From the NCBI GenBank assembly GCA_943788405.1, contig CALSQD010000002.1, positions 980,850-1,044,849 on the forward strand: 64,000 nt of DNA, written 5' to 3'. Origin of the DNA: an uncultured Flavobacteriales bacterium. GTDB lineage: Bacteria > Bacteroidota > Bacteroidia > Flavobacteriales > BACL11. Below the pieces are notes generated by a model. The model was not told the DNA's origin and did no database searches. It saw only the letters and a list, made by a program, of their open reading frames with translations. Shown in pieces: positions 25,801-35,284 of the stretch. A program made the position numbers and the translations under genes. Each line of letters begins with the position of its first letter. Position 1 is the first letter of the stretch.

Positions 25801-26277
25801 TTCAGTAGTAACTAATTTATGAGTATCAAATTCATTATTTACATAATAATCTTCATTATAGAAAAAAGGAACACTAGTAGCGTCCTCACCTTTTGAAATA
25901 GAAGGTTGAGAAGGAAAAATAGCATTGCTCAATCCATAGTCTGATAAAGAAATTATTTTTTCCTCTTTATTTAAAACTTTAAAAACGACCTCTGCTCCTA
26001 ACGGAACAACAACTAATTCCTCCAATACTGGTAATTCAGCATTACCTTTTGGGGCATTCTCTCCATACCCTGAAACAATTAACTTCACAAAATCTCCAAC
26101 ATTTGTTTTTACATTCATAGTCTGAATTTCAGAAAGATGATTGATAAAAGTAAATTCAGTTAACGATTTTTCAGTTATTACTAGCTGATTACTGGTTTCA
26201 GTTAGTTTAATATCAGTTGCTGATACTGTTATGCTAAATGCAAAGCTTAATCCTAAAAATAGGTTTATGAATTTCAT
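22840..26277 (-). CDS. Gingipain-like C25 cysteine peptidase with T9SS type A sorting domain
   Basis: A signal peptide (MKFINLFLGLSFAFSITVSA) leads a propeptide of about 220 residues and then a C25 peptidase domain (about 240-625 from ATG 26277). Catalytic-type His454 lies in NYTAHCG and the Cys486/Cys487 pair in IGNCCQSN. YVLFVGDDAQVPSF and GRFSA are further family landmarks. Ig-like/CARDB-type domains follow. A jelly-roll-like region near the end contains GDISFFKFVSSEQDYDFLQF, and the last 80 residues are a T9SS type A sorting domain (FEIFPNPTMGSFNL). It is thus an exported, probably surface-anchored or released protease. I use ATG 26277 because a -7 box overlaps the longer reading. Confidence 0.93.
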   Translation of the reverse strand: MKFINLFLGLSFAFSITVSATDIKLTETSNQLVITEKSLTEFTFINHLSEIQTMNVKTNVGDFVKLIVSGYGENAPKGNAELPVLEELVVVPLGAEVVFKVLNKEEKIISLSDYGLSNAIFPSQPSISKGEDATSVPFFYNEDYYVNNEFDTHKLVTTELLGKMRGQQLARISVAPFQYNPVTNELKVVTKMEVKVIFKNTDITAHLANKQKYYSPEFEHLFKSCLNYIPIQEKDVITTYPVKYVIVSDPQFQTTLQPLVEWKIKKGFMVVEGYTNDPLVGNTTASIHAYLKDMYDNAIVNDPAPTYVLFVGDDAQVPSFNNGNHLSDMYYCEFDGNGDFYPEMYYGRFSAVTAGDVEAQVNKTLTHEQYTFSDPSFLDETVLVAGVDASMAPTYGNGQIYYGTDNYFNIAHGLTVHNYLYGSGTPITSDMPQAAAAIIADVSGGVGFANYTAHCGPSGWSDPSFTTSDIPGLQNNDEYGFMIGNCCQSNKFDVAVCFGEGLLRANNKGAVGYIGGSNNTYWNEDFWWAVGNGSILANPNYAGTGLAMYDCLMHENGEQQADWFITAGQLIHSGNLAVTQAGGSEQYYWEIYHLMGDPSLMPYIGVPTVLTATHGVATPVGTSTFTVTTEENAYVAISMNGVLLDAQLADATGIVNLTFPAISSVGAADIVVTKQFKQPYIGSVQVISPTGPYVIYANNTIDDAAGNNNSLVDYDEMISMDVEVQNIGSVNANFVNVTISTLDPAVTLINTTDVINLINASQTLSINNPFTFQVANYIVDQHVVVFTLDMADNLGNTWSSNINVALNAPVLDHTTFTINDAALGNGNGKLDAGETLELVIDATNTGHADIDNLTATLGSLSSYVTINTTSVSVVSLNANQQQSTTFNITVDANTPVGTYVEFPYDITDGVYAYNNTFNAIVGIIDEDYETGDFTSYAWVNDPLYPWTIDNVNVYEGVNSSKSGVVPDNSVSHLNINIDVTAPGDISFFKFVSSEQDYDFLQFYIDGNKQGEWSGIDNAWSFVSFPVTVGNHDLEWEYDKDGGVTDGQDCAWLDYIVFPPINLGTTAVVDTDINFEIFPNPTMGSFNLTFNDTEVHIVEVYDNAGKLISRMDKQKIASSLDIEKYAAGTYTIKVMPEGITYQIVKQ

Positions 26278-26294
26278 GATAAATTTATTTGACA

Positions 26295-26302
26295 CAAAAA
26301 TA
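26295..26302 (-). promoter_or_regulatory. -7 box (TATTTTTG) of the C25 peptidase-ruvX unit
   Basis: A perfect TANNTTTG box on the minus strand ends 17 nt before the ATG. No -33 TTTG at correct spacing is seen (the nearest is 28 bp away). Confidence 0.5.
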
Positions 26303-26353
26303 AGCAATTTAAGTGCTTTTAGCTAATTTTCAAACAATATCTCTTAGGTATTC

Positions 26354-26385
26354 AAAAAAAACTAAAAAATTGTAACCTTTTAGTT
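26354..26385 (-). terminator. Putative intrinsic terminator of the M43 protease gene
   Basis: On the minus strand AACTAAAA pairs with TTTTAGTT (genomic 26378-26385 and 26360-26367) over a 10-nt loop and runs into T's (A-run at 26354-26360 on the plus strand). The stem is AU-rich, so it is weaker than the others. A second hairpin (CAACC/GGTTG near 26413-26427) lies closer to the gene without a T-run. Confidence 0.5.
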
Positions 26386-26432
26386 TTATACTCGTTAATA
26401 GAGTTGGCTCAACCGAAAGGTTGGGTTTTTAT

Positions 26433-29180
26433 TTATTCAATAATCACTCTCTTCTCTACAGTACCATCATCATAAATATACAATAGTGTAGTTTTATCAA
26501 TCACAGCATCAGGACTCACTTCTCTACCTAATAAATCTGTTATTCTTAATAAAGTGCGCTCAGTTATATTAGCATTAGCCAATCGGATTACTGATGGCTG
26601 TGTCCAAAATATAGGACTTGTCCATAATGCTGATCGATAAGCACCTCCATTAGGATCACACCAAGTACGGGCTTGTGCTCTGTAACTTGTTCCTGGTGTT
26701 AAGCCATTCTTGTTTTTTGTAAGGGCTGGGTAATTTACGCCAAACCCACCTACATTGAACCATGCACTACCTGTTACATCTATTCTTGATTTAATACGCA
26801 CAAAACTATAAGCAGCTGTAGCATTCCAAGTAAAAGTAGCTTTACTTGTTGTTGGCGTGCTTACTTGTAAATTGTTTATATTCGGGCAGTTAATCAAAGT
26901 TGTGAAATTCTGCAAAGCTGTCCAAGCACTTGGGCTACCTCCACAATACCAAGCTTTCATCTGATATTCATAAGTAGTTGCTGGCGTTAAGTTCAACAAT
27001 AACTTATCTGTTTTATTCGTACCAAAATTACAACTTCCTACTGGTGCTCCCATAGTTTTACTTGTCCAAGCACTTGTTCCTACTGCTCTGTATTTTATAC
27101 GGTATTGGTCAACCATACAAGTGGTTGAATTCATATTATCCCAATTAATAGTAGCTCTATCGTGTATTACATTAGTAGCGCTTAAGTTTGTTGGTGCATC
27201 TTCATTGCATATATAAACACAACTCCCATCATCAACTGTTGCTGTAGCATTATAGTTAGTAGCTGTAGGGTTTGTACAGCCAGATATAATATTTCCTATT
27301 GGAACTGTTATTGTATCACTAATAAAACAGGACCAATTACTATACCCCACATAAACAATATAATCTCCTGCACTCAATCCACTAATATCCTCTGTGCTTT
27401 GTGATGGGTTAGTATTCCAATAATATAGGTAAGGAGTTGTACCTCCTATTACTACCATATCAATAGCACCATCATTAGTTCCAGTAGCACTTTCATTAGT
27501 AATAGTATAGGATAATGAAAGAGGTAATGGCTCATTAACAGTGTAAGTTGCGGTATAAGTTTGGCTCTGCAAATCAGTAATAGTTAGAGTATAATTACCT
27601 CCATTTAAATTAGATAAATCCTCAGCAGTAGCACCATTGCTCCAAGTATAAGAATATGGGGGCACCCCACTACTAACTATTACATCTATAGCCCCATTAG
27701 TATCTCCATCACACACAACATCAGTTATTGTTGCTGATGCAGTGATTGGAGTAATAATACCATCTTGAACCGTAATATTTTCAACTGAATAGCAGCCATT
27801 AGTATCAATTGCATAAAAAGTATATGTGCCTGCCGGTATGTTTGTTAAATTTTGAGTAGTTGCATAAGGGCTTACCCAATAATAAGCGTAAGGAGGGGCT
27901 CCTCCAGCAGTAGCTGTATAAATAGCCCCATCACTCATTCCTTGTGCTGATGTGTTCACCGCATTGTACCATATTGAAATAGCAGTTGGTTCAGCAATAG
28001 AATATGCTGCAGTTTGCACTTGACCTTGCGCATCAGTTACATTTACCGTATAACTTCCCGCACTTAGATTAGAAATATCTTGTGATGTAGCACCAGTAGA
28101 CCAAGAATAAGAAAAAGGAGCAAGACCACCACTAACACTTAAATCAATTGCACCATCAGTACCTCCATTACAACTGATGTGGGCAATAGTTGCACTCAAA
28201 AATATGGGGATATTTACAGGGACACAGCCATTGGACGAAAGTAATGAAGAGCGGCTTCCATTTAGAGTAGCTCGCATTCTCGTTTTTTGTCCAGCACTAA
28301 ACATATACATACAAGCATCATAGGTGTAATCCATATAATTCATAAACATATCACCATTAGGCGAATTACCAGTACAATTTGAAGTTGATGGAAAACTAGG
28401 ACACCCTCCATTAGATGACGCCTGAGTTGGGGTATCCGAAACATAATCATTCCCACAAGTAGCATCTCCCCAAATATGCCTTAAATTCAACCAATGACCT
28501 ACTTCATGAGTTGCTGTTCTTCCTTTATCATAAGGGTATGTTGCTGAAATATCACCAAAATAAGCATAATCAATAACAATACCATCTTCATTAGCTGAAC
28601 CCGAATTAGGAAATTGAGCGTAACCTAAAATACCACCACTTATATTACATACCCAGATATTCAAATAATCTGATGTACTCCAAGCATCCTTTCCTCCTGA
28701 GCTTGTATGCTTCATATTATCATTAGTTGAAAAAGAGGAGGAAGATGTATAGGTTCTGGTAATTCCTGTAGTAGTATTTCCATTAGGATCACGCACAGCC
28801 AAACAAAACTCTATTTCACTATCAGCAGCTATCCCAGAAAAAGCAGAAGGCACAGAAGAAGCATCAGCATTTGTTTTTCGGAAATCCTCATTTAACACTT
28901 GTATTTGTGAATAAACATCATTATCAGAAAGATTTTGAGCAGAAGTTTTATAAATAATATGCACTACAACAGGGATAGTTATCACATTAAGCATTAAGTT
29001 CTCAGGATTATTTGCAATCCAATTTTGTATTGCAGATTCTTCAACCTGCATTCTTAGATCAACTTGAGGATCATTCTGTCGGATTTCATCTAAATGCTGC
29101 ATGGTACCGCAAGTTCTATTTTGAGATTGTACAACTATACAACTAAGCACAATAATTGCTAGAGAGAATAACTTTTTCAT
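26433..29180 (-). CDS. Secreted M43-family (pappalysin-like) metalloprotease with SprB repeats and fibronectin III domains
   Basis: The signal peptide MKKLFSLAIIVLSCIVVQSQ is followed by an M43 catalytic domain. Zinc site HEVGHWLNLRH is at 225-235 and the Met-turn region MNYMDYTYDACMYMFS at about 280-295. Next are four SprB-like adhesin repeats of about 75-80 residues (about 330-640), a short ATNYNATATVDDGSC calcium-loop-like segment, and two fibronectin type III-like domains. The last residues (LLGREV ... IYDDGTVEKRVIIE) look like a shortened T9SS sorting domain. A -7 box lies 20 nt upstream. It is probably an extracellular protease with adhesive stalk. Confidence 0.9.
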   Translation of the reverse strand: MKKLFSLAIIVLSCIVVQSQNRTCGTMQHLDEIRQNDPQVDLRMQVEESAIQNWIANNPENLMLNVITIPVVVHIIYKTSAQNLSDNDVYSQIQVLNEDFRKTNADASSVPSAFSGIAADSEIEFCLAVRDPNGNTTTGITRTYTSSSSFSTNDNMKHTSSGGKDAWSTSDYLNIWVCNISGGILGYAQFPNSGSANEDGIVIDYAYFGDISATYPYDKGRTATHEVGHWLNLRHIWGDATCGNDYVSDTPTQASSNGGCPSFPSTSNCTGNSPNGDMFMNYMDYTYDACMYMFSAGQKTRMRATLNGSRSSLLSSNGCVPVNIPIFLSATIAHISCNGGTDGAIDLSVSGGLAPFSYSWSTGATSQDISNLSAGSYTVNVTDAQGQVQTAAYSIAEPTAISIWYNAVNTSAQGMSDGAIYTATAGGAPPYAYYWVSPYATTQNLTNIPAGTYTFYAIDTNGCYSVENITVQDGIITPITASATITDVVCDGDTNGAIDVIVSSGVPPYSYTWSNGATAEDLSNLNGGNYTLTITDLQSQTYTATYTVNEPLPLSLSYTITNESATGTNDGAIDMVVIGGTTPYLYYWNTNPSQSTEDISGLSAGDYIVYVGYSNWSCFISDTITVPIGNIISGCTNPTATNYNATATVDDGSCVYICNEDAPTNLSATNVIHDRATINWDNMNSTTCMVDQYRIKYRAVGTSAWTSKTMGAPVGSCNFGTNKTDKLLLNLTPATTYEYQMKAWYCGGSPSAWTALQNFTTLINCPNINNLQVSTPTTSKATFTWNATAAYSFVRIKSRIDVTGSAWFNVGGFGVNYPALTKNKNGLTPGTSYRAQARTWCDPNGGAYRSALWTSPIFWTQPSVIRLANANITERTLLRITDLLGREVSPDAVIDKTTLLYIYDDGTVEKRVIIE

Positions 29181-29200
29181 TTTTTTACTTTTCGTTTGCT

Positions 29201-29208
29201 CAAAGATA
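29201..29208 (-). promoter_or_regulatory. -7 box (TATCTTTG) of the M43 protease gene
   Basis: A perfect TANNTTTG box on the minus strand ends 20 nt before the ATG, in the 32-nt gap after addB. It suggests the protease is transcribed separately from addAB. The -33 element is not evident. Confidence 0.5.
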
Positions 29209-29212
29209 CAAA

Positions 29213-32002
29213 TTACCGCTTACATATTGATTTATAATCACACCATTCACAAGCTTTTATATCTTGAGCTTGTTCAAAATCATCATTTAATATTTTATAT
29301 AATACGATTTCCAACTGCTGTTCAAACTCATCCAACACGCTATTATCTATCTTTAAAACCTCTTTTTTACTTCTACCTATTTTCTTGCCCACCTTAAGCA
29401 AACCTGGCTTTAAATTTTTAAACGAAAAATTACCTGCCACAACATCAAATCCAACATATTGTGGGTTCATTTTTAAATACAAATAAGCATACATCAACAA
29501 CTGAAAAGCTTTTGCTTTTTTAGGATCATCAACTAGTTCATCATACTCTGTAAAAGCAACTTCCTTATCTTCTACTTTCCCTGTTTTATAATCAATTACT
29601 CTAAGATTATCTCCTTCAAAATCTACTCTATCTGCCTTACCTATTAATTTAAAAGTAATATCATCAATAATAATTTTATGATTCAATTCCTCTTCCTTAC
29701 TAATAATTTTAATCTGTTGATTATTAGCATGTGCCTTATTAAGCAATCTTATTTCTAAATCTAAAAAATCATTAGTCAATTTTTGTGCAATCTGAAGGCT
29801 TAAATAATTTTTACCTTCTTTCATTCCTTGCTCAGAAATTGCTTCAACAAAATTTTTCTGAATCTCATTTAAGATTTTATTCCTATTCTCTTTAATAAAC
29901 TGTTCACTCAAAATTCCTAAAGGGTAATGCGCATCCAATGCATCATGAATAGCCGTACCCATAGTACTTGCATCAGCATATTCGTCCACCTCATCATCAA
30001 CTCGTATTTTAGCTAAATAATGATAATAAAAAGATAAACTACAATTTGTATATTTATTCAATGCTGAAGGAGAAACCCCTTTTTCAGCCCAAGATTTTAT
30101 CTCCTTTTCTAAACCTTTATTTTCAATTTTAATAGATGGAGAACTTGCTACCTCTAAACCCTCTCCTTTATACACCAACTCCTTAATATCTCCATTATAT
30201 TCTGAAAGCAATTGAGTAATAAACCTACTCTTTTCTCCACTACCAAAATCATCTGTTTCAGAATTATAGATTAGCGTTACATTGTTAGCTCTTTGTAACA
30301 AACGATAAAAATGATAAGCAAAAACAGCATCACTCTCAGCATAAGTAGGTAGCTTAAAATAACGCTTCATATCATAAGGAATAAAAGAATTTACTGACTT
30401 ACCCTTAGGTAACTTACCCTCATTTACACTTAGCATTATTACATTCTTAAAATCCAAAGTTCTACTTTCCAAAATTCCCATTAGCTGAACCCCTTTTAAA
30501 GGCTCTCCCTTAAAAGGAATGGTTTCTTTGGCCACAAGCTGTTGCATTACTATTTGTAAAGTTTTAAGCTCTATTTCAAATTTATTTTCAGCAATAAGTT
30601 TTTTCAATACTATTAAGCTTTTAAAAAATGTAGCTAAAACTTCCGATTCAATAGATCCTTTTTTACCTACTAATGGCAATCTTAACGCTTCAATAATTTT
30701 AGTAAATACAGCCAAAGCATCCTCTACACTATCCCAAACAGAAAAAATAGTTTCACCAATACTTCCTTTTTTGAAATATGACTCAATATTATTTTTACTA
30801 ACAAATACTATATTGCCTTTTATGATAAAGCGCTTGAACTCCAATAAAAAATTTAAATCCATTATTTTTGAAAAATACGGATGTTCAATAACAGCAATAA
30901 CATCTTTATAATAAAAAGCTTTCCTTTTATATTTTATGGCATGAATCTGCAATTTAAATATTGCCTCAACAAATGCAAATAAAGTTGTGTTTTTCAGAGG
31001 ACTTCCCATAGTAACATTCAGCTGCTTAATAGCAGAAGGCAAATTATGCAATACAGGAAATAAAAGTGCCTCATCAGCTAAAACTATAGCTGTATTACTA
31101 TTGTCCAAATCTTCTGCTGAAAAACCCTTAACTACCTCTGCTGCCACCTTAGCTTGTGTTATGTTTTTAGGGCAAGAAACCACTGAAAAGTTTGCTTTTT
31201 CTTTTTCAAAATAATTTCCTACACCATCAAAATCAATTTCTGACCATTTATTTCTTTGTTCTCTTAAAAAACCTCCTGCCTCATGTAAAGGATTATTATA
31301 ATAGAAATTATCTGCATCCCAAAATACTCGTGCAATATCTTCCTTTTTTAAAAAATCAATAATTTCTTGTTCTGATTTAGTAAGTGCATTTAAACCGACA
31401 AACCAAACCTTATTCCATTTTATATCTACCTTATTAATTTGCTCTGCAGCAACTTTATAAGCCATTCCCTGATACGCCAAGTTTTCGTTTAATAAAGCTT
31501 CATTAAAATCATTATACCAAGCTAGCATCCCCTCAAAGAAACTAATATAATCACTTTGCATTGTACTTAAATTATCCTCCGACAAGCTCCAATCCTCAAC
31601 ACTCCAACTTTCTAATTCTTTTACATTTGTCAAATTTGAATAAATAGATTTAGCATCCACTAAGCTTCTATCAATCTCATTAAAATCATGAAGCAGCACA
31701 TTACTCCATTTTAAGAAATCATCAAATGAATCTGTTTTTTTAGGAGGGTGTTTTATATAGCTCTGATATAATTTAAACTGTAATGAAATATTATCTAACA
31801 CTTGTAAGCCTGAAAGCTGCTCGGTAAATTCTTCAATAGAGTAGAATTCTGGAAGAAATATAGGTTTTGTAATTTTTTGAGACAAATAGTGTTTTAAAAA
31901 TACAACTGCCCTTTTGGAAGGTAAAACCACAGCTACTCCCTCCATACTTTCTGGGAATTTCCCTAACAACCTATCTGCAATTTTTTCTAAGAATGGTTTC
32001 AT
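29213..32002 (-). CDS. addB: PD-(D/E)XK nuclease family protein, AddB-like
   Basis: AddB partners AddA in double-strand-break end resection. The 929-residue protein is typical for the family: an inactivated helicase-like N-terminal part (VVLPSKRAVVFLKHYL, VMLSVNEGKLPKG) and a C-terminal RecB-like nuclease with LRVIDYKTGKVEDKE. Four cysteines are placed as in the iron-sulphur staple, one in KYTNCSLSFYYHYL and three in CEWCDYKSIC at the very end. The start ATG overlaps the addA stop by four bases (ATGA). I use the addB symbol by analogy; the sequence is distant from the Bacillus protein. Confidence 0.85.
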   Translation of the reverse strand: MKPFLEKIADRLLGKFPESMEGVAVVLPSKRAVVFLKHYLSQKITKPIFLPEFYSIEEFTEQLSGLQVLDNISLQFKLYQSYIKHPPKKTDSFDDFLKWSNVLLHDFNEIDRSLVDAKSIYSNLTNVKELESWSVEDWSLSEDNLSTMQSDYISFFEGMLAWYNDFNEALLNENLAYQGMAYKVAAEQINKVDIKWNKVWFVGLNALTKSEQEIIDFLKKEDIARVFWDADNFYYNNPLHEAGGFLREQRNKWSEIDFDGVGNYFEKEKANFSVVSCPKNITQAKVAAEVVKGFSAEDLDNSNTAIVLADEALLFPVLHNLPSAIKQLNVTMGSPLKNTTLFAFVEAIFKLQIHAIKYKRKAFYYKDVIAVIEHPYFSKIMDLNFLLEFKRFIIKGNIVFVSKNNIESYFKKGSIGETIFSVWDSVEDALAVFTKIIEALRLPLVGKKGSIESEVLATFFKSLIVLKKLIAENKFEIELKTLQIVMQQLVAKETIPFKGEPLKGVQLMGILESRTLDFKNVIMLSVNEGKLPKGKSVNSFIPYDMKRYFKLPTYAESDAVFAYHFYRLLQRANNVTLIYNSETDDFGSGEKSRFITQLLSEYNGDIKELVYKGEGLEVASSPSIKIENKGLEKEIKSWAEKGVSPSALNKYTNCSLSFYYHYLAKIRVDDEVDEYADASTMGTAIHDALDAHYPLGILSEQFIKENRNKILNEIQKNFVEAISEQGMKEGKNYLSLQIAQKLTNDFLDLEIRLLNKAHANNQQIKIISKEEELNHKIIIDDITFKLIGKADRVDFEGDNLRVIDYKTGKVEDKEVAFTEYDELVDDPKKAKAFQLLMYAYLYLKMNPQYVGFDVVAGNFSFKNLKPGLLKVGKKIGRSKKEVLKIDNSVLDEFEQQLEIVLYKILNDDFEQAQDIKACEWCDYKSICKR

Positions 32003-35000
32003 AATGTTAGTACACTTATAGGATTAGTATAAATAAGTATTCGTTTTATATTCGTTTTACCCATCATTTTTAAGGCATCAGCATATTCTGTAATTTGGAC
32101 TTTATGTTTATCCTGAACTGCTCCTGTTTTATAATCAATTACAATTACCTCATTCGTATTTTTGGAAAACAACAATCTATCAGGAATGTAAGTTCTTCCA
32201 TTATCCATCAAAATTTCTTTTTCCGTTTTCACTTCCCATTCATCTGTGAAATATGGAATAATATCAGCATGACTTAACAAATCATTCACTGTCAATTTTA
32301 ATTTTTCATAATCTTCTTTCACGCATTTTCCTGCTTTATACAACTTCTCTATCACAGTTTCTTGCTGCCAAGAATAATGAATATCAGCCAATGCTAAATG
32401 CAATAACATTCCCCAATCTCGTTTTGCATTTACAGTTTCAATATCCCAGATTTCTTCAGCTGTATGTTTAAGTGAAATTACTTCTCTCCAATCTAATTTG
32501 TTGCGTGTTGACACCTGAAAAGTATTATTGCTTTCATGTTTAGAAACATGCATCATATCAGCATCCCCAATAAGAATTGGGAAATTATCATCATAAGCAT
32601 ATAAAAATGCATTTAAATCCCCTTTCTTTTTGAAATCTTCAGGAATTTTATCTGGCAATGACTTAGAAAATATATACAACCTTTCCTTAGGCCTTGTCAT
32701 AGCAACATAAAGTTTATTTAAACTATCCAACAATGACATCTCTTTCTCATTAAGGTACTCATTACAAAAATAAGATTGCTCTAAATCCTTACTTCCATTA
32801 ATCAAAGCAGATGGCAAATCTTTATTAAAATGACTGGAAGTATCCACCCAAATATCTTGTGTTTTTTTTCTATCTTCCCAATTAAAAGGAATCATCACCA
32901 CATTGAATGCTAAGCCTTTGGACTTGTGAATTGTCATTACCTTTACAGCATCAGTACCTTCTGGAATAACAATAGCCTCTTTCAATTTTCTTTCGTCCCA
33001 CCAGATTAAAAACTCTGTTAAACTACTCCCTTTTTTCTCAGCATAAGCCAGAACAACATCCAAGAAAAATCCTAAATAAATATCTTCCTTAAAATTAAAC
33101 ACCCTAATAATTTGCTCTACCATCTCATACAATGGCTCTTGCAATAACTTTGAAGCATCCATAAAAACAGATGCCTTTTTCAACATAGCAACAAAGCCTT
33201 CATCCGTTTTTAAATTAATATTTAAGACATGAATATTCTCTGATTTCAAACTAGAGCTAAACAAATATTCAGCAATTACCGATTTAGCAATTGTACTTTT
33301 AGGATTCTGTAAATACTGTAAAATAGCAATTAACACATTTACTTTTTTTGATTTGTTCAGCAACAATCCTTCATTCGAAATAACAGGAATTTGAGAATTA
33401 GATAAACTTTCAGCTACCAATGCAACACTCTTTCTGCTATTGCAAAGTATTGTTATATCTTTAAAATTGTAATTGTTTTTAGCTTTCAGTTTTTTAATCT
33501 CAGCAATAATTTTTTCAAGAATTAAATCCTTAAAATTATTCTCCTTATCCCCAAATAGTTCAATATGGACATAGCCTTCATCTTTAGCAAAGGAATTACC
33601 TTGCTCTTGCTTATCATATATACCTATCACTTTATTAGAAAGTAAATTCTTAGTATTTTCAAAAAACTGATTATTAAAATCAATAATATTTTTTCTGCTT
33701 CTGAAATTATGCTTTAAATTATCCTCATTAAAATGTAAATTCAGTTTGCTTTCCCAATCTCTTTTATACAGCAAATCATCACCATTGTAAATATTTGGCA
33801 ATTGAAAGAATTGTTCTACCTCACCTCCTCTCCATCTGTAAATAGATTGTTTTCCGTCACCAACAATTAAACTTTTTCCATAATCCAAAGCGTCCGTAAT
33901 TAGAGGCAATATATTTTGCCATTGCAACAAAGAAGTGTCTTGAAACTCATCAATTAAATAATGATTATAACGCTCTCCTAACCTTTCATAAATAAATGAA
34001 GACGGCTGATTAGTTACTAAATTATGTATCTTTTTATTAAACTCAGCTATTTGCTCAATATTATTTTCTTGTTTAAAGGCTCTTATTTCTGCCATTAATT
34101 CATTGAGCACAGCAATAGCATAAATATTTTTTAAGATTGCTTTTACCGAATTATACTCAGTAAGTAAATCAATTAAATTGGCATAACACTTTTGTAACTG
34201 TGGTTTTAAAGCATCCACTAAATCCTTAATTTCAGCTTTCTTACCATCAGCATACCACACATCATTTGCCATATTTCGCTTAAGCGCATCAGAAGGCTTC
34301 CATTTTACATCTTGTTCATGCCCTACATTTATTGTAAAATGCTTGTAGAATGTCCCTCTTAAAAAATGATCTTTTGTTAAACCATTTGCATCAAAGAAAA
34401 CAGAAACATCATCTGCTAAATCAATTATCTGTTGAGTAAGAGATTTTTTAATAACATTCAAATCCTTTTTCACCTGCATACACTCCTTTACTGTAAGCAA
34501 TTTCCCATCAGTATATTTACTAACCTCTTCTTTAAATAATTGCTGAGCAAAACCCTCTAAATCATTTTCAATATTAGTACTTTTCCCATCCTCAGCTTTT
34601 TGCATAGCAAAATTTACTAAAGCATTGGATAACTCGCCACCACCATCTGATATTTTACTTAATAATAAAGCCACTACTGGCTGTATAATTTTATAAGTAT
34701 CCATTTCTAAATCAAAATTATGCGAAAGACCTAAATCACTTGCAAAAGTTCGGACAATTTTATAGGTAAACTTATCAATGGTTGATATTCCTAAATCGGC
34801 ATAATGATGTAAAATATGATTATGTACTACAGCCGACCTTTTAAAAATTTCATTTTTTGATAGGCCTGTCTCCACTAACAACCAATCCAGCACACCATCT
34901 TTATCCTCATTTTTTGCTAAACAATTTAAGTACTCCAATACTCTCTCTTTCATCTCGGCAGCTGCCTTATTGGTAAAGGTAATTGCTAAAATTTTACGAT

Positions 35001-35118
35001 AATAATCTTCATAACCAAAACGCCCACCTTTTAATGCCAAAGCAATAAAACTAAGTGCTAGTGTATAGGTTTTACCACTACCTGCTGAGGAACGAAATAC
35101 TTGAAAGTTCTTATTCAA
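31999..35118 (-). CDS. addA: UvrD/RecB-type helicase-nuclease, AddA-like
   Basis: The 1039-residue protein is an SF1A helicase. Walker A SSAGSGKT lies at 10-17, AITFTNKAAAEMKERV follows, and DEFQDTS is motif II. QSIYRWRGGE and VMTIHKSKGLAFNVVMIP are motifs III/V, and YVAMTRPKERLYIFSK is motif VI. A C-terminal RecB-like nuclease motif VIVIDYKTGAVQDKHK makes it an AddA-type enzyme for processing DNA ends before RecA loading. The start is TTG 35118: no ATG precedes the Walker A motif in frame, and MNKNFQVFRSSAGSGKT matches family N-termini. Confidence 0.9.
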   Translation of the reverse strand: MNKNFQVFRSSAGSGKTYTLALSFIALALKGGRFGYEDYYRKILAITFTNKAAAEMKERVLEYLNCLAKNEDKDGVLDWLLVETGLSKNEIFKRSAVVHNHILHHYADLGISTIDKFTYKIVRTFASDLGLSHNFDLEMDTYKIIQPVVALLLSKISDGGGELSNALVNFAMQKAEDGKSTNIENDLEGFAQQLFKEEVSKYTDGKLLTVKECMQVKKDLNVIKKSLTQQIIDLADDVSVFFDANGLTKDHFLRGTFYKHFTINVGHEQDVKWKPSDALKRNMANDVWYADGKKAEIKDLVDALKPQLQKCYANLIDLLTEYNSVKAILKNIYAIAVLNELMAEIRAFKQENNIEQIAEFNKKIHNLVTNQPSSFIYERLGERYNHYLIDEFQDTSLLQWQNILPLITDALDYGKSLIVGDGKQSIYRWRGGEVEQFFQLPNIYNGDDLLYKRDWESKLNLHFNEDNLKHNFRSRKNIIDFNNQFFENTKNLLSNKVIGIYDKQEQGNSFAKDEGYVHIELFGDKENNFKDLILEKIIAEIKKLKAKNNYNFKDITILCNSRKSVALVAESLSNSQIPVISNEGLLLNKSKKVNVLIAILQYLQNPKSTIAKSVIAEYLFSSSLKSENIHVLNINLKTDEGFVAMLKKASVFMDASKLLQEPLYEMVEQIIRVFNFKEDIYLGFFLDVVLAYAEKKGSSLTEFLIWWDERKLKEAIVIPEGTDAVKVMTIHKSKGLAFNVVMIPFNWEDRKKTQDIWVDTSSHFNKDLPSALINGSKDLEQSYFCNEYLNEKEMSLLDSLNKLYVAMTRPKERLYIFSKSLPDKIPEDFKKKGDLNAFLYAYDDNFPILIGDADMMHVSKHESNNTFQVSTRNKLDWREVISLKHTAEEIWDIETVNAKRDWGMLLHLALADIHYSWQQETVIEKLYKAGKCVKEDYEKLKLTVNDLLSHADIIPYFTDEWEVKTEKEILMDNGRTYIPDRLLFSKNTNEVIVIDYKTGAVQDKHKVQITEYADALKMMGKTNIKRILIYTNPISVLTL

Positions 35119-35258
35119 TTTTTACTAATTTTAAGGAAGCCTAAATCTATAAAAACTATTCCTGTTTTAAGATTGTAAAATCATTCTTTTTATCAACAGA
35201 TACTAAAGTAATTGATGTAAAATTCTTTTAAACTTGTTCTGTTATCTAAAAAAACACT

Positions 35259-35266
35259 TAGTTTTG
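35259..35266 (+). promoter_or_regulatory. -7 box (TAGTTTTG) of the trkAH operon
   Basis: A perfect TANNTTTG box followed by C ends 18 nt before the trkA ATG. A TTG at 35234-35236 lies 22 bp upstream and may be the -33 element. Confidence 0.55.
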
Positions 35267-35284
35267 CTAAAAATTATTTACTAA

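Noticed and set aside
26278-26307. Longer N-terminus for the C25 peptidase
   Set aside because: The extension overlaps a perfect -7 box and would put ten residues before a standard signal peptide.
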